In this document: positions 47,526 to 58,827 of the stretch, in pieces
Position numbering within the stretch: the first letter of the stretch is position 1
Layout: each line of letters opens with the position of its first letter
DNA from: Mannheimia haemolytica
GTDB lineage: Bacteria > Pseudomonadota > Gammaproteobacteria > Enterobacterales > Pasteurellaceae
Direction of reading: 5' to 3'
Length of the DNA: 64,000 nucleotides
NCBI RefSeq assembly: GCF_004342115.1
Contig: NZ_SMAC01000004.1
Span: 1-64,000, forward strand
Translations under genes and position numbers: made by a program
Notes under the pieces: generated by a model
What the model was told of the DNA's origin: nothing
Databases searched by the model: none
Seen by the model: the letters and a program-made list of their open reading frames with translations, nothing else

Positions 47526-49073
47526 TTAACGGCATTGATAGCTGGTCAAACGATTAGGATCTTCTCCGGTTTGATAAATTGCGACTTTCGGATAAGCACA
47601 AAGCGGGATCTGCTTGGCTTTATTAGGGTAAAGCTCACCGGCTTTGGCGGCAATACTTTCCGGCTCCAGTCCTTTCTCAACCCAATTTTCAAGGGCAGTG
47701 AGCATATCAAAATCATTCACCGTTGCCCCTCGCCCACAATGGTTCATTGCCGACACGAAAAACAATTTTGCAAAATGTTGCGGATTTTCGACCGCTTGTT
47801 GTAGGCTTTGATACCAATTTTTGAGATCAACTGCCGAAAAAATCGGGTCTGAAACGCCTTGATAAATCAGCATTTTGCCACCGTTCTGCTTAAAAGCGGA
47901 TAAATCAACTTGATCTGCATCGTGAATGCTCCCTACCGCTTTCACTTGTTCGCTGGCTTGATCCAAATCTACGCTGAGTGGATCTCGGCTCGGCACTCTG
48001 GGGGCTAAATAGTAATGGGTCAAACTTTTCAATCCCATTTTAAAACTAATGCTGTTGGGCTGAGCGGTTTGGCTATCACCTAATTTCCAATCCCGCCAGC
48101 CTTTAGCGTTAATGCCGGAATCATACGCCCAAGGGCTATAAATCAGCTCGCCTCGACTGTTTTTCGCCCCCTCGAAAATCGTTTTGATTAAAGCGACTTT
48201 TTTCTGCCCCAGTTGCTTTGCCACCATTTCCGGCTGGAAATCACACTGTTCCCACGCATTAATTAAACCGTCTGCTAAGCCGTCTAACTTATCGCAACGT
48301 GTTAATACACCATTGGCAATCACATCTAAATCTTGTTGAGTGAGGGCTTGGGATAAAATTTTGTCGCCATCACCATTCTTCGGAGCAACTGCCAACAAGG
48401 CTCGATTATCCCATACTTCCGCCAAGACTGAACGGGAAACCCGAAAGCCGGGGCTGCCTGCAATCACACCGTCAAATTCCTGTGGATAACGCATTGCCGC
48501 CATCATCGCCTCACGACCACCATTCGAGCAGCCCATAATGTAATTGTGCTTGCTCGGTTTTCGGTAAAATTCGGCAATCAACTGCTTGGCAACCGTGGTC
48601 ACTTTGCCGATAGAGGCATAGGCATAATTTGAGCGAGCTTCGGGATCTGCGGTAAACACTAAATCTCGAGTGGCGTGACCACTGTCGTTACTCACTACTG
48701 CATAGCCTCTGTTTAAGCCATTTGCACCACTCGCCCCGTGCGGATAGAGCTTACCAATGGCAGGGAAAATCACCCCACCTACACCGCCCGCCCCCTGAAA
48801 TAAGAATTTTTCATTCCATTGTTCGGGTAAACGTAGCTCAAATTGAATACCGTAAGGAACATTATCCACCCCCACCCGTTTTCCAATTTCACCTTGTACT
48901 AAACAGTAAGCCGGCAACTCAGCAGATTTCTCAACCCATTCAGCTTTATAAATAGCCGTTTTTTCCGGCGAGTTAGATTTTAACGCGACACATTGTTCAG
49001 CCATAGAATTAGCCAAAGCAGTGTGAGAAAAAACGGAGAGAAAAATAAAAAGAAAAGCGATTATTTTCATCAT
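47526..49073 (-). CDS. Secreted tannase/feruloyl esterase-family protein
   Basis: A 515-residue exported hydrolase of the tannase (PF07519) family. Signal peptide residues 1-21 (ending HTALA). The nucleophile motif is GCSNGGR (Cys182, Ser183); in the family the Cys next to Ser pairs with a Cys by the catalytic His, seen here in MNHCGRGA near residue 452. Catalytic Asp is likely in the GVSDPIFS stretch. Substrate unknown: aromatic esters of plant origin in characterised members. It stands alone and is unusual among the housekeeping genes around it. Confidence 0.82.
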   Translation of the reverse strand: MMKIIAFLFIFLSVFSHTALANSMAEQCVALKSNSPEKTAIYKAEWVEKSAELPAYCLVQGEIGKRVGVDNVPYGIQFELRLPEQWNEKFLFQGAGGVGGVIFPAIGKLYPHGASGANGLNRGYAVVSNDSGHATRDLVFTADPEARSNYAYASIGKVTTVAKQLIAEFYRKPSKHNYIMGCSNGGREAMMAAMRYPQEFDGVIAGSPGFRVSRSVLAEVWDNRALLAVAPKNGDGDKILSQALTQQDLDVIANGVLTRCDKLDGLADGLINAWEQCDFQPEMVAKQLGQKKVALIKTIFEGAKNSRGELIYSPWAYDSGINAKGWRDWKLGDSQTAQPNSISFKMGLKSLTHYYLAPRVPSRDPLSVDLDQASEQVKAVGSIHDADQVDLSAFKQNGGKMLIYQGVSDPIFSAVDLKNWYQSLQQAVENPQHFAKLFFVSAMNHCGRGATVNDFDMLTALENWVEKGLEPESIAAKAGELYPNKAKQIPLCAYPKVAIYQTGEDPNRLTSYQCR

Positions 49074-49150
49074 TTACATCAATACAAGCGGTTATTTTTC
49101 CGAAAATTTTTGCAAATTTTAAACTGAGTGTCTATCTATCGCTGGAAAAG

Positions 49151-49176
49151 CTAAGGCAGAGTTTCCTCTGCCTTAG
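49151..49176 (-). terminator. Probable terminator of ileS
   Basis: CTAAGGCAGAG / CTCTGCCTTAG are perfect 11 bp arms around TTTC, 22 bp past the ileS stop. The downstream T run on the minus strand is weak (CTTTT). Confidence 0.6.
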
Positions 49177-49197
49177 AAAGATGAATTGAATTACATT

Positions 49198-52014
49198 TTA
49201 AGCAAACAAGCGTTTTTCGCCTTCGCCGGCTACGTTTTCCACACAACGTCCGCAAACTTCTTCGTGGCCAGAGTGCGAGCCGATGTCGGTAGCATAATGC
49301 CAGCAACGAGGGCATTTCTCACCATCTGCATTTTCCACTTTTACTGCGAGTCCGGCTAATTCGCCTTCCGCAATATCTGCTTCCGCCAGTGGTTTAACAA
49401 TCGCTTGTGAGGTAATCAGCACAAAGCGTAATTCATTGCCAAGTTGTTCTAATAACGGGCGAATTTCATCATTGGCGAATACCGTCACCTTGGCTTCTAA
49501 GCCAGCACCAATTACTTTGTCTTTACGGGCTTGTTCCAGCACACGGTTGACTTCCGCACGCACTTTTAAGATTTGTTGCCAGTAAGCATCATCTAATTTA
49601 TCTTGCTCGGTTAAGCCGAATAATCCGGTGTAGAATTCTTCGGTAAAGACAAATTCACTTCTGCCTTCCACCTGCGGTAAGTAGCCCCAAATTTCATCGG
49701 CTGTGAAGGATAAAATCGGTGCAATCCAACGTACTAACGCTTCTGCAATATGCCATAACGCTGTTTGGCAGCTACGGCGGGCAAGGCTGTCGGCTTTGGT
49801 GGTGTATTGGCGGTCTTTGATAATATCTAAGTAGAAAGACCCCATTTCAATCGAGCAGAAACGCATTAAACGCTGTACTACCGTGTGGAATTGGTAGTTA
49901 TCATAGGCTTCTTTGATGTCGTTTTGAGCCTCTAAAGCACAAGCCACCGCCCAGCGGTCTAAGGCGATCATCTCTTGCGGTTGAACTAAATCACTTTTTG
50001 GATCGAAACCGTTCAAGTTCGCCAATAAGAAACGGGCTGTGTTACGAATACGGCGGTATGATTCCCCGGCACTGTTTAAAATATTGTGCGAAACGGTAAT
50101 CTCACCGGTATAGTCGGTGGAGGCAACCCATAAGCGTAAAATATCTGCACCGTTTTTGTTCCACACTTCACTTGGCACAATTACGTTGCCAAGCGATTTG
50201 GACATTTTTCTGCCTTTCTCATCTACGGTAAAACCGTGAGTTAGCACTTGTTTGTATGGTGCTTTGCCGTTAGTAGCAGTGGAAAGCATTAAAGATGACA
50301 TAAACCAACCACGATGTTGGTCTGAACCTTCTAAATACATATCCGCTAAATTGCCGTTAAATTCAGGGCGTTGTTCTACAACAGAGGCATAGGTCGATCC
50401 TGAATCAAACCACACGTCTAAGGTATCCGGCACTTTGCGGTAATCTTTGGCTTCTTCACCGAGCAATTCCGCAGGATCTAAATCCCACCACGCTTGAATG
50501 CCTTTTTCTTCTACACGTTTCGCCACTTCTTCAATTAATTCTAAAGTGCGAGGATGTAATTCTTCGGTTTCATTATGCACAAACATCGCCATTGGCACGC
50601 CCCAAGTACGTTGGCGTGAAATACACCAGTCTGGGCGGTTTGCCACCATCGTATCAATACGAGCTTCACCCCAGCTTGGGATCCAACGCACCGATTTGAT
50701 TTCTCCTAGTGCTTGCTGGCGTAAGCCTTGGGTTTCCATTCCGATAAACCATTGTGGGGTAGCACGGAAGATAATCGGGGTTTTGTGTCTCCAACAGTGC
50801 GGATAACTATGCTTGATGCGGGATAATTTTAATAATGCTCCCACTTCTTGTAATTTTTCGACTACTTTATCGTTGGATTCAAACACACCTAAGCCGGCAA
50901 AGAACGGGGTGTCTGCTTTGAATTTACCGTCATTGGAAATTAGCCCTGCCATTTCAATGTTATATTTGCGAGCGACCACGAAGTCGTCCGCACCGTGATC
51001 CGGTGCAGTATGCACTAACCCTGTACCACCGTCTGTGGTAACGTGGTCGCCAAAAATAAATGGCACGCTGTAATCATAGAATGGGTGGTTAAAGCGTAAT
51101 AATTCTAAGTTTTCGCCTTTGGTGGTTGCTAAAATCTCAGCAGATTCAACGCCTGCTGCTTTTGCAACATCTTCGACTAAATCGACCGCTAGTAACACAC
51201 GCTCATCACCTAATTGGACTAAGGCATAGTCTAATTCAGGGTTGATCGCAATCGCACGGTTAGACGGAATAGTCCAAGGGGTAGTTGTCCAAATAACCGC
51301 AGATAATGCCCCTCTACCTTTACCCTGTGCGTTGAATTTTTCTTCTACCGCATTTACGTCCACAGCATTAAAACGCACATAAATAGAGGGAGAAACTTTA
51401 TCTTCATATTCCACTTCAGCTTCCGCTAACGAAGATCCACAATCTAAGCACCAATGTACCGGTTTTGAACCTTTGTATAAATGCCCGTTCGCAATCACTT
51501 TGCCGAGCGTGCGAATAATATTCGCCTCAGTGTTAAAATTCATTGTTAGGTATGGGTTATCCCAATCACCTAAAATACCCATACGGATAAAATCGGCTTT
51601 CTGACCTTCTACTTGTTCTTTCGCATAGTCACGGCACGCTTGGCGAAACTCGGCAGCCGAAATTTTCTCATTTGGTTTACCAACAATCCCTTCTACTTTC
51701 AGCTCAATCGGCAAACCGTGACAGTCCCAGCCCGGCACATAAGGGGTATCGAAACCTAATGCGGTTTTCGATTTCAAAATCATATCTTTTAAAATTTTAT
51801 TCACTGCGTGACCTAAGTGAATATTACCGTTAGCATACGGAGGACCATCATGCAAAATAAAGGTTTTCTTGCCTTTCGAGGCAGTACGAATTTTTTGGTA
51901 TAAATTTTTGTCATACCAATTTTTTAACATATCGGGTTCACGTTTCGCGAGATCCCCACGCATAGGAAAGCCTGTTTCAGGCAAGTTTAAGGTGTTTTTG
52001 TAGTCAATAGTCAT
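49198..52014 (-). CDS. ileS: Isoleucyl-tRNA synthetase
   Basis: A 938-residue class I synthetase. HIGH motif in GNIHLGHA (about residues 58-68), KMSKS in [11 protein letters not shown] (about 600-610), the CP1 editing domain between them ([26 protein letters not shown]), and the C-terminal zinc-binding end CPRCWHY...CGRC. ATG 52014 gives the standard [22 protein letters not shown] start; the frame from 52056 adds a stretch not found in the family. ribF lies just upstream, as in E. coli (ribF-ileS). Confidence 0.97.
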   Translation of the reverse strand: MTIDYKNTLNLPETGFPMRGDLAKREPDMLKNWYDKNLYQKIRTASKGKKTFILHDGPPYANGNIHLGHAVNKILKDMILKSKTALGFDTPYVPGWDCHGLPIELKVEGIVGKPNEKISAAEFRQACRDYAKEQVEGQKADFIRMGILGDWDNPYLTMNFNTEANIIRTLGKVIANGHLYKGSKPVHWCLDCGSSLAEAEVEYEDKVSPSIYVRFNAVDVNAVEEKFNAQGKGRGALSAVIWTTTPWTIPSNRAIAINPELDYALVQLGDERVLLAVDLVEDVAKAAGVESAEILATTKGENLELLRFNHPFYDYSVPFIFGDHVTTDGGTGLVHTAPDHGADDFVVARKYNIEMAGLISNDGKFKADTPFFAGLGVFESNDKVVEKLQEVGALLKLSRIKHSYPHCWRHKTPIIFRATPQWFIGMETQGLRQQALGEIKSVRWIPSWGEARIDTMVANRPDWCISRQRTWGVPMAMFVHNETEELHPRTLELIEEVAKRVEEKGIQAWWDLDPAELLGEEAKDYRKVPDTLDVWFDSGSTYASVVEQRPEFNGNLADMYLEGSDQHRGWFMSSLMLSTATNGKAPYKQVLTHGFTVDEKGRKMSKSLGNVIVPSEVWNKNGADILRLWVASTDYTGEITVSHNILNSAGESYRRIRNTARFLLANLNGFDPKSDLVQPQEMIALDRWAVACALEAQNDIKEAYDNYQFHTVVQRLMRFCSIEMGSFYLDIIKDRQYTTKADSLARRSCQTALWHIAEALVRWIAPILSFTADEIWGYLPQVEGRSEFVFTEEFYTGLFGLTEQDKLDDAYWQQILKVRAEVNRVLEQARKDKVIGAGLEAKVTVFANDEIRPLLEQLGNELRFVLITSQAIVKPLAEADIAEGELAGLAVKVENADGEKCPRCWHYATDIGSHSGHEEVCGRCVENVAGEGEKRLFA

Positions 52015-52048
52015 TTTTTTATTTCTCGTTAAAATTATCTGTTTTATG

Positions 52049-52102
52049 CCTAGCACGGCATAGCCGTACTAGGTTAAGCATAGCTCAGCCCCTCTGGGGC
52101 TG
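52049..52102. repeat. Two small palindromes between ribF and ileS
   Basis: CCTAGCACGGC / GCCGTACTAGG (52049-52073, one mismatch) and CAGCCCC / GGGGCTG (52086-52102). Neither is followed by a clear T run on the minus strand, so they are more likely repeats or processing sites than terminators. Confidence 0.55.
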
Positions 52103-52116
52103 GAAACTAGAAAGGC

Positions 52117-53079
52117 TCACCTTGCAAATTCCTTAAAAAATTCAACCGCTTGCAAGCGATCTTTCTCAATCTGGGCTTTTAGTGCTTCAAAGTCGGGAAA
52201 TTTTATTTCATTGCGTAATTTTTTTAAAAAGATCACTTCAATCGCCTCACCGTAAATAGAGGCATTGAAATCAAAAATATGCACTTCTAATAACGGCTTA
52301 GTACCGTTAATGGTCGGGCGGTTGCCGACATTGGCGATTCCGTTAAAACTGCCCTGTTTGGTCTTCACTTTTACCACAAATACCTCTTGAATCGGCGTAA
52401 CCAAACGATTGAGCATAATATTTGCGGTAGGAAAACCAATGGTTCTGCCGAGTTTATTACCGTGTGCAACGCGTCCCAGAATCGAATAAGGCTTGCCGAG
52501 TAATTTCTCTGCCAAATCTAACTCATTGTTTTGTAAGGCTTCTCGCACTAATGAGCTGCTAATTCTTTCTTCGTTTAAGCTATGGGTATGGCTTTCTTCC
52601 ACCGCAAAGCGATATTTTAAGCCGGCATTGCGTAAAGTTTCAAAACTGCCCGCCCGTTTTGCCCCAAAGCGAAAATCATCGCCTACACTTAAATAGCGTA
52701 CTTTCAGTCTTTTAGCGAGCAAATCGCTGATGAAATCGTCTGCCGAAATTTGAGCAAATTTTTCACTAAAACGCACGCATAGCACAAAATCCACACCGGC
52801 TTCTTCCAAATATTTTAGCTTATCTCGCAGGCGCATTAAGCGGGCGGGCGGGTTACAAGCAGTTGAATTTCCACTTTTTTTTGCAAAAAACTCTCGAGGT
52901 TGTGGCTCAAATAACATCACAACTGAGGGCAATCCTAAATCTAAAGCTCTATCACAAAGACGAGCCAAAATATTTTGATGCCCAAGATGCACACCATCGA
53001 AATTCCCGATAGAGAGAACACAGCCTTGATTTAAAGCGATGTGTTTGTCTAAATTGTGGAAACCTCGAATAAGTTGCAT
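52117..53079 (-). CDS. ribF: Bifunctional riboflavin kinase/FAD synthetase
   Basis: A 320-residue enzyme that makes FMN and then FAD. The N-terminal nucleotidyltransferase has LSIGNFDGVHLGHQ (residues 23-36) and the later SSLVREAL; the C-terminal kinase domain has the PxANxxL-type GFPTANIML and GIANVGNRPTINGTKPLLEVHIF. It lies upstream of ileS in the usual order. I see no FMN riboswitch in the 220 bp before it. Confidence 0.95.
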   Translation of the reverse strand: MQLIRGFHNLDKHIALNQGCVLSIGNFDGVHLGHQNILARLCDRALDLGLPSVVMLFEPQPREFFAKKSGNSTACNPPARLMRLRDKLKYLEEAGVDFVLCVRFSEKFAQISADDFISDLLAKRLKVRYLSVGDDFRFGAKRAGSFETLRNAGLKYRFAVEESHTHSLNEERISSSLVREALQNNELDLAEKLLGKPYSILGRVAHGNKLGRTIGFPTANIMLNRLVTPIQEVFVVKVKTKQGSFNGIANVGNRPTINGTKPLLEVHIFDFNASIYGEAIEVIFLKKLRNEIKFPDFEALKAQIEKDRLQAVEFFKEFAR

Positions 53080-53221
53080 AAAAGATAAACCATTTTATAA
53101 GTGAAAATTGCTGTGATTATAACGAGAAATCTACAAAAAAGGAAAAAAATTCAATCTGTTATATTTTTTTAGTGCTGAAAGTGGTCGTGTAGCTAATTAT
53201 TAAAGCAAAGATATGCTATAA

Positions 53222-54577
<1,356 letters not shown>

Positions 54578-54594
54578 CTGCCACAGGAAATAAC

Positions 54595-55287
54595 ATGATA
54601 CTTTTTGCAGGCGATCCACACGGTAGCTACGAGCATCTTTATCCGATTCTACAACAGCAGACGGAGGAGGTAGCTTTAGTTATTCTAGGCGATCTTCAAT
54701 TGACTACTCCTGATGAATTAGATCGGCTTTCGCAGTATTGTGATATTTGGTTTATTCATGGTAACCATGACAGTAAAACCGTTGCTGCCTTTGATTCTAT
54801 TTGGAATAGTAGCTGGAAAGAACGCAATATTCACGGTAAAGTAGTTGACATTCAAGGAATAAAAATTGCAGGTATTGGAGGGGTCTTCCGAGGTCATATT
54901 TGGATGCCGCCCAATCGTCCAATGTTTTTTGATCCCATCCATTTTTGCCAATACTCTGCTCCGGAAAAAATTTGGCGTGGTGGTATTCCATTAAGGCACC
55001 GCTCTTCGATCTTCCCTTCTGATTTTGAAGCATTGGAAAATGAAAAAGCCGATATTTTAATTACACACGAAGCACCAAAGCCACACCCTCAAGGCTTCTC
55101 TGTAATCAACCAGCTAGCAAGAAAATTAGGGGCGAGCAAAATTTTCCATGGCCACTACCATGATAATTTTAATTATGGCAATCTAAATGTCAGCAGAGAA
55201 TGTGCTATTTATAATATCGGCTTTCGTAGCCTAGCGGATATTAATGGAAATTATCTAATTTTAGGTGTTGATGATCGAGAGAAATAG
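54595..55287 (+). CDS. Calcineurin-like metallophosphoesterase
   Basis: A 230-residue cytosolic protein with metallophosphoesterase motifs: GDPHG (residues 6-10, where most family members have GDxHG), ILGDLQ (GD), GNHDS (about residue 56), THEAPKPHP and the C-terminal GHYHDN. It therefore binds two metals and cleaves a phosphoester; the substrate is unknown. It starts 17 bp after nadR with CAGGAAATAAC, so they are probably co-transcribed and the enzyme may act on a nucleotide of NAD salvage, which is speculation. Confidence 0.82.
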   Translation: MILFAGDPHGSYEHLYPILQQQTEEVALVILGDLQLTTPDELDRLSQYCDIWFIHGNHDSKTVAAFDSIWNSSWKERNIHGKVVDIQGIKIAGIGGVFRGHIWMPPNRPMFFDPIHFCQYSAPEKIWRGGIPLRHRSSIFPSDFEALENEKADILITHEAPKPHPQGFSVINQLARKLGASKIFHGHYHDNFNYGNLNVSRECAIYNIGFRSLADINGNYLILGVDDREK

Positions 55288-55419
55288 CCAAAAATTTGAC
55301 TGAATTAAACAAATTGTCATTTTACCCTTCCCATTCATAAATTTATAAGTAAAATGCGAGAAATTTGTAACATAAACGTTATTAAACAGAATTTATAAAT
55401 TAAATCAGAGGTTTAAAAG

Positions 55420-56142
55420 ATGAAGATCCCACAAATCTTAATTGTTGAGGATGAGTTAGTAACAAGGAATATGCTGAAAAGCATTTTTGAAGGAGAAGGA
55501 TATCAGGTATTTCAAGCATCTAACGGCGAGGAAATGCACTCTGTTCTGAGTACAAATGAAATCAATCTTGTGCTAATGGACATTAACTTACCGGGAAAAA
55601 ATGGATTAATTCTCGCCCGAGAAATTCGAGAGAATATGAAGCTACCATTAATGTTTTTAACCGGTCGCGACAATGAAATTGATAAGATCCTCGGTTTAGA
55701 AATAGGTGCCGATGACTATATCACTAAACCGTTTAATCCTCGAGAATTGACTATCCGAGCGAGAAATTTATTGCAACGAACGATGATAGATAAAGAAAAC
55801 GACGTTGTAAAAGAGCAATCTGAAATTGAAAGCTATCGCTTTAACGGTTGGATCTTAGACATTAACAGTCATAGTTTAATCTCACCAGAAGGTGAGGTAA
55901 ATAAATTACCACGTAGTGAATTTAGGGCTTTATTACATTTTTGCCAACATCCTGGAAAAATTCAAACACGTGAAGATTTATTGAAAAAAATGACCGGGCG
56001 GGAACTAAAACCTCATGATAGAACCGTTGATGTTACTATTCGCCGTATTCGTAAACATTTTGAAGACCACCCCAATACCCCAGAAATTATTGTCACCATT
56101 CACGGTGAAGGCTACCGTTTCTGTGGTAACATCGAACCTTAA
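55420..56142 (+). CDS. arcA: Aerobic respiration response regulator ArcA
   Basis: A 240-residue OmpR-family regulator. Receiver domain: VEDE acidic pocket (residues 9-12), Asp54 in [10 protein letters not shown], and Lys in [16 protein letters not shown]-binding winged helix: [52 protein letters not shown]. Length and sequence fit ArcA (238 in E. coli), which represses aerobic genes under low oxygen. Ribosome site AGAGGTTTAAAAG. Confidence 0.9.
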   Translation: MKIPQILIVEDELVTRNMLKSIFEGEGYQVFQASNGEEMHSVLSTNEINLVLMDINLPGKNGLILAREIRENMKLPLMFLTGRDNEIDKILGLEIGADDYITKPFNPRELTIRARNLLQRTMIDKENDVVKEQSEIESYRFNGWILDINSHSLISPEGEVNKLPRSEFRALLHFCQHPGKIQTREDLLKKMTGRELKPHDRTVDVTIRRIRKHFEDHPNTPEIIVTIHGEGYRFCGNIEP

Positions 56143-56161
56143 TCAAGATAGGAGTAATTTT

Positions 56162-56680
56162 ATGAAAAAATTAACTATTGTCGCATTAACTTGCTTATTT
56201 TCTACCCATCTATTAGCCGCTCCTGTCGGAAATACATTTACTGGCATCGGTGTCGGTGTAGATGTAACTACAACAAAATACAAAGTTGAAGGAGTAAAAG
56301 GCAAGGATTCCACAGGTCCGGCATTAGTTGTCGATTATGGTATTGAGCAAGGCAATAACTTTGTAGGCGTTGTACAAGGAAAAGCAAAAGTAGGTAGTAC
56401 AAAAGTATTTAGCGATGTAAAACAAAAAAATAAATATACTATAGCTTATCAACAAGGTTATCGTGTTGGATCCGATTTATTACCTTATGTAAAAGTAGAT
56501 GCCAGCTCAAGCAAAATCGGTAATGAAACCTATCGTGGCTTTGGTTTCGGTGCTGGTGCAAAATATGCAGTTTCAAGCGATGTTGAATTAGGTGCAGAAT
56601 ACACTCGCGATAATTTAAAACGTAGCGGCACAAAATTAAAAGGTAACGCTTTCACCGCGAATGCAACTTATCGTTTCTAA
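56162..56680 (+). CDS. Small outer-membrane beta-barrel protein (opacity/OmpA-like)
   Basis: A 172-residue exported protein: signal peptide residues 1-19 (ending HLLAA), then alternating hydrophobic strands with Gly-rich turns (GIGVGVDVTTTKYKVEG, GFGFGAGAKYAV, LGAEYTRDN) and a C-terminal Phe (ATYRF), the BAM insertion signal. About eight strands fit an OmpA/Opa-type barrel. ATG 56162 has AGGAGTAATTTT; the frame from 56015 is a shadow within arcA. It starts 19 bp after arcA and may share its transcript. Exact function is unknown. Confidence 0.82.
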   Translation: MKKLTIVALTCLFSTHLLAAPVGNTFTGIGVGVDVTTTKYKVEGVKGKDSTGPALVVDYGIEQGNNFVGVVQGKAKVGSTKVFSDVKQKNKYTIAYQQGYRVGSDLLPYVKVDASSSKIGNETYRGFGFGAGAKYAVSSDVELGAEYTRDNLKRSGTKLKGNAFTANATYRF

Positions 56681-56725
56681 TCTTAGCGGTAAAGTTTTCT
56701 GAAAAAATAACCGCTTGTAACACAA

Positions 56726-56751
56726 AAGAGCCTGAAGTGATTCAGGCTCTT
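56726..56751. terminator. Bidirectional terminator between the barrel gene and serA
   Basis: AAGAGCCTGAA / TTCAGGCTCTT are perfect 11 bp arms around GTGA, with A and T-rich flanks, between convergent stops. An uptake core precedes it. Confidence 0.85.
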
Positions 56752-56757
56752 TGCCTT

Positions 56758-57987
56758 TTAATATAATACTCGGGCTCGAATCGTGCCTTCGATCGCTTTT
56801 AAACGTTGTAATGCTTCATCAACATTGTCGCTCTCTACATCAATTACAACATAACCGATAGCTGCATCGGTTTGTAAATATTGAGCGGCAATATTCACAT
56901 TTGATTCCACAAAAATCTGGTTAATTTGATTTAACATACCTGGGCGATTCTCGTGAATATGTAATAAACGTTTGGTATTAGTATGAAGCGGTAAGGATAC
57001 TTCAGGGAAATTCACTGCCGTCACGGTTGAACCGTTATCTGAATATTTCACAAATTTATTGGCAACTTCGGTGCCGATATTTGCCTGAGCTTCAGAGGTT
57101 GAACCACCAATATGTGGCGTTAAAATCACGTTATCAAACTTGCACAATGGTGACACGAACGGGTCATTAATTGATGCCGGTTCTTCCGGAAATACGTCAA
57201 TCGCCGCACCACGCAATGAGCCGTCTTCAATCCGAGCGGCTAATGCGTCTAAATCGACCACTGTACCACGAGCGGCATTAATTAACACCGAGCCTTCTTT
57301 TAATTGAGCAATGCGTTCTGCACTCATTAGGTTTTTAGTCGAGTCGATTTCCGGAACGTGTAGTGAAATCATATCGCAGGTTGAAAGCAAATGCTCTAAT
57401 GTCGGCACTTGCTGTGCATTACCGAGTGGTAGTTTGTTTTCAACATCATAGAAATAAACCTGCATACCAATGGCTTCGGCAAGAATACTAAGCTGTGAAC
57501 CGATATGACCATATCCCACAATACCTAATTTCTTGCCACGTACTTCGTTTGCACCTGCTGCCGATTTATTCCACACCCCACGATGCACTTCCGCATTTGC
57601 AGTCGGGACTTTACGCATTAATAAAATCATCTCTGCCAGCACTAATTCTGCCACCGAGCGGGTATTTGAGAACGGTGCATTGAATACCGGAATACCTCGT
57701 CTTTTCGCCGCATTCAAATCAACTTGGTTTGTACCGATACAGAAACAACCAATCGCAATTAATTTCGGAGCTTGAGCCAGTACTTCTTCGGTTAAAAAAG
57801 TACGCGAGCGAATACCAACAAAGTGTGCATCTTTAATTGCATCAATTAATTCTTGACCGTCTAATGCTTTTTTATGCACTTCAATATTGGTATAACCAGC
57901 CGCTAAGAGTACATCAATTGCGTTTTGATGTACGCCCTCAAGCAGAAGGAATTTGATCTTGGATTTATCCAAAGAAATTTTAGCCAT
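56758..57987 (-). CDS. serA: D-3-phosphoglycerate dehydrogenase
   Basis: A 409-residue enzyme starting serine synthesis. NAD-binding GYGHIGSQLSILAEAIGM (about residues 159-176), catalytic motifs NAARGTVVDLDAL and LTPHIGGSTSEAQ, and a C-terminal ACT domain (HIHENRPGMLNQINQIFVESNVNIAAQYL) for serine feedback. Length matches E. coli SerA (410). Start follows AGGAGCAAAAA. rpiA lies 36 bp upstream on the same strand, the conserved rpiA-serA pair. Confidence 0.96.
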   Translation of the reverse strand: MAKISLDKSKIKFLLLEGVHQNAIDVLLAAGYTNIEVHKKALDGQELIDAIKDAHFVGIRSRTFLTEEVLAQAPKLIAIGCFCIGTNQVDLNAAKRRGIPVFNAPFSNTRSVAELVLAEMILLMRKVPTANAEVHRGVWNKSAAGANEVRGKKLGIVGYGHIGSQLSILAEAIGMQVYFYDVENKLPLGNAQQVPTLEHLLSTCDMISLHVPEIDSTKNLMSAERIAQLKEGSVLINAARGTVVDLDALAARIEDGSLRGAAIDVFPEEPASINDPFVSPLCKFDNVILTPHIGGSTSEAQANIGTEVANKFVKYSDNGSTVTAVNFPEVSLPLHTNTKRLLHIHENRPGMLNQINQIFVESNVNIAAQYLQTDAAIGYVVIDVESDNVDEALQRLKAIEGTIRARVLY

Positions 57988-58023
57988 TTTTTGCTCCTAA
58001 GTATTTGTATTTGCAATAATAAA

Positions 58024-58683
58024 TTATTCTAAAATAACTGCACCTTCAGGTGTGCCGACAATGGTTACATTGGCAAAACGTTGTGCAAAAATACCGTTAG
58101 TCACCACGCCTGCAATATTATTAATGGTATGTTCCATTTTCAACGGCTCCATAATTTTAAAGTTATGTACATCTAAAATCACATTGCCGTTATCAGTGAC
58201 CACGCCCTCACGGTATTCCGGCGAACCACCTAAGGCTACGAGCTGACGAGCCACATAAGAACGAGCCATTGGGATCACCTCCACCGGCAGAGGGAAAGTT
58301 GAACCCAGCACATCAACTTGTTTGGATTTATCCACAATGCAGATAAATTTTTTCGCTAATGAACTCACGATTTTCTCACGGGTAAGTGCTGCCCCGCCAC
58401 CTTTAATCATCGCCCCTTGTGGCGTGATTTCATCAGCTCCGTCAATATACACATCTAATTCCGTCACTTCATTGGCACTGAATACTTCAATGCCGATATC
58501 ACGCAAACGCTGTTCCGAGGCTTTAGAGGCAGCAACCGCTCCTTTAATCTCATCTTTCATTGAAGCAAGGGCATCAATAAAACAGTTTACGGTTGAACCA
58601 CTTCCCACCCCAACAATAGTGTCCGATTTTACAAATTTTAATGCAGCTTGTGCCGCAATTTTTTTCATTTCTTGTTGATCCAT
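58024..58683 (-). CDS. rpiA: Ribose-5-phosphate isomerase A
   Basis: A 219-residue enzyme that interconverts ribose-5-P and ribulose-5-P. Motifs: [45 protein letters not shown] and [17 protein letters not shown] 58683 follows a strong GGAGGT site; the frame from 58695 starts inside that site. It serves ribose produced by the rbs genes in this window as well as the pentose pathway. Confidence 0.96.
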   Translation of the reverse strand: MDQQEMKKIAAQAALKFVKSDTIVGVGSGSTVNCFIDALASMKDEIKGAVAASKASEQRLRDIGIEVFSANEVTELDVYIDGADEITPQGAMIKGGGAALTREKIVSSLAKKFICIVDKSKQVDVLGSTFPLPVEVIPMARSYVARQLVALGGSPEYREGVVTDNGNVILDVHNFKIMEPLKMEHTINNIAGVVTNGIFAQRFANVTIVGTPEGAVILE

Positions 58684-58697
58684 TTTTACCTCCACTT

Positions 58698-58753
58698 GTA
58701 GGGCAAATCATCATTTGCCCACTTCGGCAAGGCGAAAAAAATTTTCGCCCTAC
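58698..58753. repeat. Palindrome, family C, upstream of rpiA
   Basis: GTAGGGCAAAT / ATTTGCCC and GGCGAAA / TTTCGCC...CTAC: two hairpins whose outer ends GTAGGG and CCCTAC are complementary. It lies within 10 bp of the rpiA ribosome site, so it would be in the mRNA leader if transcription starts upstream. Confidence 0.65.
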
Positions 58754-58777
58754 TACATCTATTCTACACATATATGT

Positions 58778-58826
58778 AACAAGCGGTCATATTTGGCAAA
58801 TTTTTTACCAAAAACGACCGCTTGTC
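58778..58826. terminator. glmM terminator, inverted uptake-signal pair
   Basis: AACAAGCGGTC and GACCGCTTGT with inner TTTGG.../...CCAAA pairing around a T run form a long stem directly past the glmM stop (58828). Confidence 0.65.
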
Positions 58827-58827
58827 A

